From contig CAYLYP010000139.1 in assembly GCA_964387795.1 (NCBI GenBank), positions 1 to 5,107 on the forward strand: a DNA stretch of 5,107 bases, in the 5' to 3' direction. The stretch is from CAYLYP01 sp964387795 (lineage in GTDB: Bacteria; Bacteroidota; Bacteroidia; Bacteroidales; UBA7960). The number at the start of each line of letters is the position of its first letter. Position 1 is the stretch's first letter. Below are positions 1 through 5,107 of the stretch, piece by piece. The notes under the pieces were generated by a model. It had not been told where the DNA came from. It searched no databases and was given only the letters and a program-made list of their open reading frames with translations. The translations under genes and the position numbers were made by a program.

Positions 1-116
1 TCTGTTAGGACTCCAAGCAATACGCCATCAGTCCCAACCTTCATCCCTGAATTTTTATGCTGGACCTGGAACTGTTTAAACTTAAATATACCTTCCTGTT
101 TCAATTTTTCAGGCAC
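1..116 (-). CDS. trmN6: tRNA1(Val) (adenine(37)-N6)-methyltransferase, N-terminal fragment (runs off left edge)
   Basis: This SAM-dependent methyltransferase (TrmN6, YfiC in E. coli) makes N6-methyladenosine at A37 of tRNA1(Val). Only about 38 codons are visible. After a short leader they read FKFKQFQVQH, a few divergent residues, then MKVGTDGVLLG. This matches the conserved start of YfiC (FTFKQF, then MKVGTDGILLGAW); the usual AW after LLG is VL here. The SAM-binding and NPPY motifs would lie beyond the edge. I chose the GTG at 116-114 because it is the first possible start after an in-frame stop; it overlaps the rimM end by 8 bases, which suggests coupled translation. A TTG at 104-102 would avoid the overlap and is equally possible. 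The family call is firm for so short a piece. The substrate is inferred from E. coli. Confidence 0.82.
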   Translation of the reverse strand, partial: MPEKLKQEGIFKFKQFQVQHKNSGMKVGTDGVLLGVLT

Positions 117-642
117 TTAAATAGACATCTATCAAGCCTTCTGGCGCCCTAACGGTAATTGTTTTATTAGGGCGGTCAACATTTTTAATAATATGATCAG
201 CAATAGGGATTAGAACTTCTTTTTCGCCATGTAATATCTGAAATATAGGGTTATTGGGATATTCCAGAACAGTATCAATAATTCCAAGCTTTCCATATAC
301 CTCATCAATAACTGTAAAGCCTATTACTTCATGAAAATAAAATTTGTTTCCCGATAAATGGGGAAGTGCCGATAAAGGCATAAACAATTCACAGCCTACC
401 AAGCCCTGGGCTTTCTCCTCTGTATCTATATCCTGAAAACGGACTACAATCTGATTGTTTTTTGCATGAGGGCGGCTGCTTTCAATAAAAAAAGGAATCA
501 GTTTCCCTTTTATTTCAAGGAAAACTGATTCCATATCCTGATAGTTCTCAGGGCTATCTGAATCTAGAAATAATATCACTTCACCTTTAAACCCAAAAGG
601 TTTTGAAACAATGCCAAGAAAAAAACAAAGATCCTTGTTCAT
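109..642 (-). CDS. rimM: Ribosome maturation factor RimM
   Basis: RimM binds ribosomal protein S19 in the 30S head and helps late maturation of the 16S rRNA 3' domain. The 177-residue length is normal for the family. The N-terminal RimM domain opens with GIVSKPFGFKGEV (residues 10-22), the family's glycine-rich signature. The C-terminal PRC-barrel starts near residue 101 (FYFHEVIGFTVID) and ends with LIPIADHIIKNVD and APEGL (residues 144-170), also typical. The start is the ATG at 642-640, 15 bases after the rpsP stop. No Shine-Dalgarno is visible, only A/T-rich sequence. The gene follows rpsP, as in E. coli and many other bacteria, but the next gene is a trmN6-like methyltransferase, not trmD. 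Identification is secure. Confidence 0.96.
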   Translation of the reverse strand: MNKDLCFFLGIVSKPFGFKGEVILFLDSDSPENYQDMESVFLEIKGKLIPFFIESSRPHAKNNQIVVRFQDIDTEEKAQGLVGCELFMPLSALPHLSGNKFYFHEVIGFTVIDEVYGKLGIIDTVLEYPNNPIFQILHGEKEVLIPIADHIIKNVDRPNKTITVRAPEGLIDVYLSA

Positions 643-657
643 TGTTAAAGATTAATG

Positions 658-1179
658 CTATTCCTGAGTTTCAGTTGGTTCTTCACTTGTTTCAGGAGCT
701 GCTTCTTCACCAGCAAGTTCCTTAGCTTTTTTCTTTGCTAATTCCTGAGCACGGACTTCGCTTACTTTACGCTCTTCTTCAAGACGTTTTTTATTAAGCT
801 CCCTCTTTGAAAGTTCTTTATCTTTCTTAACTGCATCAATCTTAGCAGATTTTTCATTTAACCATGCAGCAAATTTTGCTTCTACCTGTTCCATGGTCAA
901 AGCACCTTTATCAACGCCTCTGATAAGGTGATATTTTAGCATTACGCCTTTAGTTGACAAAATGCTACGTACTGTTTCGCTGGGTTGTGCTCCAACTTTT
1001 ACCCAATAAAGCGCACGGTCGAAATCTATTTCAATAGTGGCTGGGTTGGTTGTTGGATTGTAAGTGCCAAGTTTTTCAATAAATTTTCCATCTCGGGGTG
1101 CACGACCATCCGCTACTACTACATGATAAAAAGGCTGATTCTTTTTACCTTTTCTCTGTAATCTGATTCTTGTTGGCAT
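658..1179 (-). CDS. rpsP: 30S ribosomal protein bS16 with C-terminal extension
   Basis: bS16 is a primary 16S rRNA-binding protein needed for 30S assembly. The N-terminus MPTRIRLQRKGKK, then PFYHVVVADGRAPRDGKFIEKLGTYNP (split around residue 28), is the classic S16 signature. The conserved core ends near residue 84. The protein has 173 residues against 82 in E. coli. The extra part is a Lys/Glu/Arg-rich, probably helical or coiled-coil stretch (about 105-157), then an acidic Ala/Glu/Pro/Thr tail (158-173). Extended S16 is, from memory, usual in Bacteroidota. The start is the ATG at 1179-1177, preceded by A/T-rich leader without Shine-Dalgarno. It is the first gene of the leftward rpsP-rimM-trmN6 operon, with a promoter candidate about 50 bases upstream. 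Confidence 0.98.
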   Translation of the reverse strand: MPTRIRLQRKGKKNQPFYHVVVADGRAPRDGKFIEKLGTYNPTTNPATIEIDFDRALYWVKVGAQPSETVRSILSTKGVMLKYHLIRGVDKGALTMEQVEAKFAAWLNEKSAKIDAVKKDKELSKRELNKKRLEEERKVSEVRAQELAKKKAKELAGEEAAPETSEEPTETQE

Positions 1180-1228
1180 GTAAAAATCAAGTATTTAAAT
1201 TGTTAATACAAAAGTTTAATTGAGGGTG

Positions 1229-1236
1229 CAAAGATG
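1229..1236 (-). promoter_or_regulatory. Candidate Bacteroidota -7 element of rpsP operon
   Basis: On the minus strand this reads CATCTTTG followed by CACCC. It matches the Bacteroidota housekeeping -7 consensus TAnnTTTG at all but the first base. It lies about 50 bases upstream of the rpsP ATG, so transcription would start near 1222-1225 and give a 5' UTR of about 45 bases. The -33 region is only a run of T and A without a clear TTTG, which lowers confidence. Confidence 0.5.
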
Positions 1237-1253
1237 CAGCTTTTTTTTTATTT

Positions 1254-1277
1254 AAAAAAGCCCTTAATGCCTTTTTT
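1254..1277. repeat. Weak inverted repeat upstream of the rpsP promoter
   Basis: AAAAAAG (1254-1260) pairs with CTTTTTT (1271-1277) across a 10-base loop, so either strand would end in a T run. It could act as a weak bidirectional terminator that shields the rpsP promoter. With six A-T pairs in an A/T-rich region, chance is a fair alternative. Confidence 0.25.
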
Positions 1278-1397
1278 ATTGATAATTATAAAAAAAACTA
1301 TCCCTCCCAAATAGCATGAGCGTTCATAAGCTCGTTATCCAATCATTCAGTTAAAAATAATTCTAATAAAACACAACCTCCATAACTCTTCTTTGTA

Positions 1398-1427
1398 ACC
1401 AATAACAAACTCATTGGTAGGTTATTG
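1398..1427. repeat. Two mutually exclusive short hairpins
   Basis: CAATAAC (1400-1406) is perfectly complementary to GTTATTG (1421-1427) with a 14-base loop. ACCAAT (1398-1403) is also perfectly complementary to ATTGGT (1413-1418) with a 9-base loop. The two stems share the CAAT at 1400-1403, so only one can form at a time. No T run follows on the plus strand. The segment directly abuts the next inverted repeat at 1428-1450. Function is unknown; read-through or processing control is a guess. Confidence 0.35.
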
Positions 1428-1450
1428 AAAAAAACAGCTCATGTTTTTTT
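1428..1450. terminator. Candidate bidirectional terminator (A7CA/TGT7 hairpin)
   Basis: Nine bases AAAAAAACA (1428-1436) pair perfectly with TGTTTTTTT (1442-1450) around a 5-base loop GCTCA. Both strands therefore show a hairpin ending in seven T. The stem holds only one G-C pair, so it would be weak as an intrinsic terminator. Its site, beyond the yciH promoter as seen from hydE, would suit stopping leftward transcripts that read through from hydF-hydE across yciH. It would also keep any rightward transcription out of yciH. Confidence 0.4.
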
Positions 1451-1491
1451 ATTTGAATACAATCTTATTAAAAAAGATCCAGGCAGATAGC

Positions 1492-1499
1492 TAACTTTG
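1492..1499 (+). promoter_or_regulatory. Candidate Bacteroidota -7 element of yciH
   Basis: TAACTTTG is a perfect match to the -7 consensus TAnnTTTG. It sits 18 bases before the yciH ATG, so transcription would start around 1503-1507 and leave a very short, A-rich 5' UTR of 10-15 bases. No clear TTTG is found at the expected -33 distance; that region is A-rich. Confidence 0.55.
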
Positions 1500-1517
1500 T
1501 AAAAAAAACACCCTGAT

Positions 1518-1859
1518 ATGGCCAAAATAAAAAACACCACATCAAATATTGTATATAGCACAAATAAAGAACTAAACCTGAACCCTCAGGAGCCGGAGGC
1601 CGATACCCTTCCCCCAAAACAACAGGAGCTAAGGATATGGCTTAGCAAAAAAGGCCGTGGCGGAAAAACAGCCAGTGTTATAACTGGCTTTATTGGCAAG
1701 GAAGACGATCTTAAATCCCTGGGAAAACTATTAAAGAACAAATGTGGCGTAGGTGGCACTGAGAAGGATGGTGAGATAATTATACAGGGCGACCACAGGG
1801 ACAAAATACTTCAGATATTGCTTACCGAAGGTTACAAAGCCAAAAAAGCAGGAGGTTAA
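1518..1859 (+). CDS. yciH: SUI1/eIF1-family translation factor (YciH-like)
   Basis: This is a small cytoplasmic protein of the SUI1 family, bacterial relatives of eukaryotic eIF1. In E. coli, YciH has been reported to affect start-site discrimination and translation under stress; its exact role is not settled. The 113 residues fit the family (E. coli 108). A poorly conserved, probably flexible N-terminus (1-37) precedes the SUI1 fold, marked by KKGRGGKTASVITGF (44-58), KCGVGGT (75-81) and IIIQGDHRDKI (87-97), all hallmarks. The ATG at 1518 follows a perfect -7 element and has no Shine-Dalgarno. It is the only plus-strand gene in the window. Its stop end overlaps that of hydE by 4 bases, so the two genes are convergent with no room for a terminator between them. 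Confidence 0.93.
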   Translation: MAKIKNTTSNIVYSTNKELNLNPQEPEADTLPPKQQELRIWLSKKGRGGKTASVITGFIGKEDDLKSLGKLLKNKCGVGGTEKDGEIIIQGDHRDKILQILLTEGYKAKKAGG

Positions 1860-2947
1860 TCCAAGTCTTTATTCCTGTTTTTAAAATGAGGTGAATCGCC
1901 CCATTCCCCATATCCTATATCTCCCCCGGCAAGATGAATCCTTGCCTCAAGGCATCTTTTACATTCATCGGCATCCTCATCAATACATGGTTTATCATCA
2001 TATAAAAGATAATCTTCACGGTATTTAACAGGGGTTAAATTAGGCATAATGATATTTGCCCCCACTTTAATAGCCTTTTCCCTACCTAAAGGATCAATGG
2101 CCTGCATTGCAGTGGTAGCAGCAATATTGATGTCCTTCATCATGATACGGAGTATTGCAACCATTTTAAGGGCAAGTTCAAAACGCTCCAGTCTTGGCTT
2201 CAGCAAATGTTTATACGCTACCAAAGGGGTATCATCATGTTCAATATAAGGCCCCATGCCTACCATATCAATATCATGCTCCCTTAAGAACATCAAATCA
2301 TCAGCAAGGTCTTCATACCCCTGGAATGGGAGCCCAATCATAACACCACTACCCACCTGATAACCTACCTTCCTTAATAAAAACAAACAATTAAGCCTTT
2401 CCTGATAGTTATGGTTCTTATCGTTTGGATGATACCTGGGATACAACTCAGGATTAGAGACTTCGATACGGAGCAAATAACGATGAGCGCCAGCTTCAAA
2501 CCACCTGCGATAGGTATCTTCATCCTGCTCTCCACACGACAGGGTAATACCCAATTCACCATTTGTCATTTTAACAATCTGTTCAATTAAGCTGGTTATT
2601 TTATGAACAAAAGACTTATCACTGCGCTCCCCTGTTTGGATAACAACTGAACCAAAGTTGTTTTTCCATGCATATTCTATTGCCCCCATGAATTCATGAT
2701 CCTCAACTTCGTAGCGTTCAACTTTAGTGTTCCCTCCCCGAATCCCACAATACAGACAATTCTTACTACAACGGTTTGAATACTCCACCAAACCGCGGTA
2801 ATATACCTTGTTGCCAACATAATGTTGTTTGATTTCTGCAGCTTTTTCAAAAATAAGCTGCCTGTCGGCACCTTCGCTCATTAGTAATTGCACAAGGTCT
2901 TGTTTATTAAATTCCTGCTTACCAAGTATTTGAGATATCGTATCCAT
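1856..2947 (-). CDS. hydE: [FeFe]-hydrogenase H-cluster maturase HydE (radical SAM)
   Basis: HydE is a cytoplasmic radical SAM enzyme that acts with HydG and HydF to build the [2Fe] subcluster of [FeFe]-hydrogenase. It is thought to act on the Fe(CO)2(CN)-cysteine product of HydG. The 363 residues fit the family (about 350). The radical SAM motif CSKNCLYC gives C60, C64 and C67 for the SAM-binding [4Fe-4S] cluster. Further family marks are IQTGERSD (103-110), YLLRIEVSNPELYPRYHP (157-174), GVMIGLPFQG (201-210), YIEHDDTPL (234-242) and MPNLTPVKYREDY (301-313). C321, C329 and C332 form the CX7CX2C motif of the second, dispensable cluster found in some HydE proteins. BioB and PylB are relatives, but these motifs favour HydE, as does hydF 33 bases upstream. 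No Shine-Dalgarno precedes the ATG at 2947. Confidence 0.96.
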   Translation of the reverse strand: MDTISQILGKQEFNKQDLVQLLMSEGADRQLIFEKAAEIKQHYVGNKVYYRGLVEYSNRCSKNCLYCGIRGGNTKVERYEVEDHEFMGAIEYAWKNNFGSVVIQTGERSDKSFVHKITSLIEQIVKMTNGELGITLSCGEQDEDTYRRWFEAGAHRYLLRIEVSNPELYPRYHPNDKNHNYQERLNCLFLLRKVGYQVGSGVMIGLPFQGYEDLADDLMFLREHDIDMVGMGPYIEHDDTPLVAYKHLLKPRLERFELALKMVAILRIMMKDINIAATTAMQAIDPLGREKAIKVGANIIMPNLTPVKYREDYLLYDDKPCIDEDADECKRCLEARIHLAGGDIGYGEWGDSPHFKNRNKDLD

Positions 2948-2980
2948 GAAAAAGGGTTATTTAGGAAATACAGTACAAAA

Positions 2981-4210
2981 TTACAAAAAATCACTTCCCG
3001 ATGAATCAATTTTAACAAAAGGAGCTACTGCCCTTTGGTAAATTCCATGCATCCATGCGATAGCCATACCATAATTTGTAACAGGAACCCCTGCATCTAC
3101 AGCAGGTTTCAATCGGCTGATAATTTGTTTACGTGTCAGTACGCAGCCCCCACATTGTATTACAATAGCATAATCCTTTATGCTGCGGGGAATGTTTGTT
3201 AAACCTGATACAACATCAAATTCCAGTTTCTTGCCTGAATACTGGCCTAACCAACGGGGGATTTTAGTCCTGCCTATATCATCACATGAAACATGATGGC
3301 TGCATGACTCAAGAATCAGTACCCTGTCATTATCCTTAAGCTGCCCAAGCTTAGGTGTCCCTTTGAGATAATTTGCAAAGTCACCCTTATGCCTTGCAAG
3401 CATAATACTAAAACTTGTAAGAGGAATTTCGGGGGGAACTGAAGCAGCCGCTTTTAAAAATACCTGACTGTCGGTAATGGCTAACTTTGGACGGGGACTC
3501 AATACCTTTAACAAAGCATCCACTTCTTTTTCTTTAACAACCACTGAAACGCAATCATTATCCAGTATATCCCTGATTGCCTGAACCTGTGGCAATATCA
3601 AACGGCCTTCTGGTGCTTCAATATCAATTGGGGTGATAAGCAATACCAAATCGCCATAGCTTAACAAATCGCCAAGCAATGATGTACTCTTCCATGCGGA
3701 TTCGGGCATCGTTTTAACAATGATTGAAACCACAATATTTAAGTTGTTTGGGTGAAGGTTAGAGAACTCAATAAATGGAACTTTAAATTCTGTCTCTATG
3801 CGATTGCGAAGCCCCTCAGATGAAGGAACAAGATCGGAGCGCGTATGCATCACTATCCATGGGATATTATATTCCGAAAAAGAATCAATAAGTTTTTTTT
3901 CCGGCTCCCCAAAAGCATTATTCGCCAATACCAATATTGCCAAATCAACAGTTTGAATAGCAGCTATGGTCTTGGCTACCCTTTTCTGCCCAAGGGCACC
4001 TTCATCATCAATACCGGCAGTATCAATTAACACACAAGGACCAATACCAGGGATCTCCATTGATTTTTTTACCGGGTCGGTTGTTGTACCTGCCACATCA
4101 GAGACAATAGCAGCCTCCTGACCCGACAGCACATTTATAAATGAGCTTTTCCCATTATTTCTCCTGCCAAAAATCCCTATGTGGGGACGTGCTTCTTTTC
4201 CTTTGTTCAT
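2981..4210 (-). CDS. hydF: [FeFe]-hydrogenase maturation GTPase and scaffold HydF
   Basis: HydF is the GTPase scaffold on which the [2Fe] subcluster is assembled before transfer to apo-hydrogenase. Numbered from the ATG at 4210 it has 409 residues, near the family norm. The GTPase domain shows the P-loop GRRNNGKS (15-22), VAGTTTDP (39-46) and DTAG (63-66). The G4 site reads TRSD (123-126) instead of NKxD. A dimerisation domain follows, with PIDIEAPEGRLILPQVQAIR (194-213). The C-terminal cluster domain has CSH (303-305) and CGGC (353-356), then VPVTNYGMAIAWMHGIYQRA (375-394). The residue before CGGC is Gln352, where many HydF proteins have His. I chose the ATG because MNKGKEARPHIGIFG fits HydF N-termini as I recall them; an in-frame TTG at 4234 would add 8 residues and lies 11 bases after an AGGAGG. 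Probably co-transcribed with hydE. Confidence 0.95.
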   Translation of the reverse strand: MNKGKEARPHIGIFGRRNNGKSSFINVLSGQEAAIVSDVAGTTTDPVKKSMEIPGIGPCVLIDTAGIDDEGALGQKRVAKTIAAIQTVDLAILVLANNAFGEPEKKLIDSFSEYNIPWIVMHTRSDLVPSSEGLRNRIETEFKVPFIEFSNLHPNNLNIVVSIIVKTMPESAWKSTSLLGDLLSYGDLVLLITPIDIEAPEGRLILPQVQAIRDILDNDCVSVVVKEKEVDALLKVLSPRPKLAITDSQVFLKAAASVPPEIPLTSFSIMLARHKGDFANYLKGTPKLGQLKDNDRVLILESCSHHVSCDDIGRTKIPRWLGQYSGKKLEFDVVSGLTNIPRSIKDYAIVIQCGGCVLTRKQIISRLKPAVDAGVPVTNYGMAIAWMHGIYQRAVAPFVKIDSSGSDFL

Positions 4211-4214
4211 TGCT

Positions 4215-4251
4215 TTATGAATTGTTAATTTCAATGATTGTCATTCCTCCT
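4215..4251 (-). promoter_or_regulatory. Strong AGGAGG and possible 9-codon leader ORF before hydF
   Basis: A full AGGAGG (4251-4246 on the minus strand) is the only perfect Shine-Dalgarno I noticed at a gene start here. One base after it begins an ATG (4244-4242) that opens a short frame, MTIIEINNS, ending at TAA 4217-4215, four bases before the hydF ATG. That spacing is too short for normal initiation. The same AGGAGG stands 11 bases from the in-frame TTG at 4234, a workable though long distance. It may thus serve a TTG start of hydF, a leader peptide with coupled translation, or nothing. Confidence 0.3.
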
Positions 4252-4311
4252 AAAGATGCCAACAGTATAAGTATAGCAACGTGAAACAAATACTTAAAGG
4301 GAATATAATAA

Positions 4312-4324
4312 GCATAAGTTATGC
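4312..4324. repeat. 13-base palindrome downstream of aspA, upstream of hydF
   Basis: GCATAA (4312-4317) and TTATGC (4319-4324) are perfect reverse complements around a single central G. It lies 17 bases past the aspA stop in the 130-base aspA-hydF gap. As DNA it has the form of an operator for a dimeric regulator. As minus-strand RNA it could fold as GCAT-AACTT-ATGC followed by TTATTATATT, a weak terminator after aspA. I see no good promoter consensus between it and hydF. Confidence 0.35.
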
Positions 4325-4340
4325 ATCATGGATACCCATC

Positions 4341-5107
4341 CTACCCAACGATATCTTTTAATGAAAAACCCATCTTAAGAAGGTTTTCAGGTTTTAATAC
4401 CGAAGAAAGCAAGCCATCATTTATGATGTTAAGCTTCAGGTTGGCTTCAATCACCGAACAATGGTTCTCCCTCATATAAGCTGCCATTTCAGTGGACTTG
4501 CGATAACCGATATAGGGCAGCAAAGCTGTTGTTATTGCCGGGGAAGACAAAATATTCCGGTATGCATTGTCTGCATTTACTTCAAGATTTTCAAACATCC
4601 GCTCTCCAATAGTAATACAGGCATTGATCAACATTTTAAGACTCTCTATGAGGGCATGCCCAATCATTGGCAGATAGGCATTCAGATCAAGGCTCGATTG
4701 CCCGCAAAGGCTGGTAATCAAAATGTCATTTGCATAGATCTTATGAGCAGAACTGATTACAAATTCAGGGATTACAGGGTTTACCTTGCCGGGCATGATA
4801 GAACTGCCTGTCTGACGGGCAGGGATACTTATTTCGTGCCTCCTGCATATATCCGAAGCTAATAGACGCATATCTGAGGCCATCTTCTCCATGTTAACTG
4901 CATTGGCCTTGAGTATTGCATGCACCTCCACAAATGCATCAAGGTTTTGCGTTGTATCAACAAGGTTTTCACTCCTTGATACAGGTAAACCTGTAAGTTT
5001 TTGAAGTTCGCCAACCACTTCCATGATAAAATAACGGGGAGTCGCAATACCTGTGCCTACTGCCCCACCCCCAAGATTGACTACCTTTATCCTTTCAAAA
5101 GCTTTTG
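4341..5107 (-). CDS. aspA: Aspartate ammonia-lyase (aspartase), C-terminal part, 5' end beyond right edge
   Basis: Aspartase reversibly converts L-aspartate to fumarate and ammonia. The last 254 residues of about 460-470 are visible. There is no start in the window: the open frame reaches the right edge as AFERIKVVNLGGGAVGTG, which is conserved family sequence, so the internal ATG at 5024 is not the true start. The aspartase/fumarase signature GSSIMPGKVNP lies at 4808-4776 and includes the flexible SS loop with the catalytic serine. The following VIPE resembles aspartase (VVPE in E. coli) more than fumarase C (TQCE). Expected C-terminal-domain helices run to the TAG at 4343-4341. It is followed by hydF and hydE on the same strand, a pairing I recall from other [FeFe]-hydrogenase maturation clusters. 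Local ammonia supply is a possible reason. Another ammonia-lyase specificity within the superfamily cannot be excluded. Confidence 0.88.
   Translation of the reverse strand, partial: KAFERIKVVNLGGGAVGTGIATPRYFIMEVVGELQKLTGLPVSRSENLVDTTQNLDAFVEVHAILKANAVNMEKMASDMRLLASDICRRHEISIPARQTGSSIMPGKVNPVIPEFVISSAHKIYANDILITSLCGQSSLDLNAYLPMIGHALIESLKMLINACITIGERMFENLEVNADNAYRNILSSPAITTALLPYIGYRKSTEMAAYMRENHCSVIEANLKLNIINDGLLSSVLKPENLLKMGFSLKDIVG

Larger units (their letters stand above)
1180..1517. other. Divergent intergenic region between rpsP and yciH (338 bases)
   Basis: No coding sequence is supported here: all frames are broken by stops and the stretch is dominated by A and T runs. It carries a promoter candidate for each flanking gene, close to that gene, and inverted repeats in between. 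I see no tRNA, riboswitch or ribosomal-protein leader structure in the roughly 45-base rpsP 5' UTR. The part from about 1300 to 1395 shows only one weak hairpin (ATGAGC at 1316-1321 with GCTCGT at 1330-1335, one G-T pair) and nothing else recognisable. Confidence 0.7.

Noticed and set aside
1315..1443. Long-range pairing of CATGAGC (1315-1321) with GCTCATG (1437-1443)
   Set aside because: A seven-base complement over 115 bases is expected by chance within an intergenic region of this size.
1586..1804. Open frame on the minus strand inside yciH
   Set aside because: It is antisense to the conserved SUI1 domain and has no family resemblance. The same reasoning removes the short frames inside hydE (2049-2249, 2374-2562, 2677-2871), hydF (3845-4030) and aspA (4859-5047).
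2976..2983. TAATTTTG on the minus strand, a TAnnTTTG match between hydF and hydE that could be a hydE promoter
   Set aside because: It includes the hydF stop codon in A/T-rich sequence and has no -33 element at the right distance. The 33-base gap argues for co-transcription.
4287..4294. AGTATTTG on the minus strand upstream of hydF as a -7 promoter element
   Set aside because: It misses both leading bases of TAnnTTTG and has no TTTG at the -33 position.
4461..4862. Open frame of 133 codons on the plus strand antisense to aspA
   Set aside because: It lies wholly opposite well-conserved aspartase sequence and shows no recognisable domain, so it is a shadow frame.
4341..5024. A complete short aspA starting at the ATG at 5024
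   Set aside because: Conserved family sequence (NLGGGAVGTG) continues in frame upstream to the window edge without a stop, so the true start lies outside.

Overview
The window reads as a chromosomal stretch from an anaerobic or facultatively anaerobic member of the Bacteroidota. Four observations point there: an S16 protein with a long charged C-terminal extension, start codons with almost no Shine-Dalgarno sequences, a perfect TAnnTTTG promoter element ahead of one gene and a one-mismatch copy ahead of another, and an aspartase-HydF-HydE gene order I recall from that phylum. The phylum call is inference from these traits, not from a search. All genes look intact. I see no mobile element, CRISPR array, RNA gene or phage gene.

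Left part (1-1179, all minus strand): rpsP (ribosomal protein bS16), then rimM (16S rRNA maturation factor), then the first 38 codons of a TrmN6/YfiC-type tRNA methyltransferase that runs off the left edge. Spacing is tight (15 bases, then an 8-base overlap), so this is a translation-related operon read leftward from a promoter near 1230. The trmD and rplS genes that follow rimM in E. coli are not seen at this position.

Middle (1180-1517): a 338-base divergent intergenic region, very A/T-rich. It holds the outward-facing promoters of rpsP (minus) and yciH (plus), plus a run of inverted repeats at 1398-1450 that could end leftward read-through from the hydrogenase genes.

Right part (1518-5107): yciH, a small SUI1/eIF1-family factor on the plus strand, meets a leftward cluster tail to tail with a 4-base overlap of stop ends. 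The cluster, in transcription order, is aspA (aspartase-like, C-terminal half only, running off the right edge), hydF and hydE. HydE and HydF are maturases that build the organometallic subcluster of [FeFe]-hydrogenase, so the organism very probably makes an active [FeFe]-hydrogenase. The third maturase, hydG, and the hydrogenase itself are not in the window. HydG may lie to the right of aspA.

No previously undescribed system is evident. The points most worth a second look are the Gln in place of the usual His in the HydF cluster motif, the aspartase beside the maturases, the unusual translation start region of hydF, and the convergent yciH/hydE overlap with inverted repeats placed beyond it.
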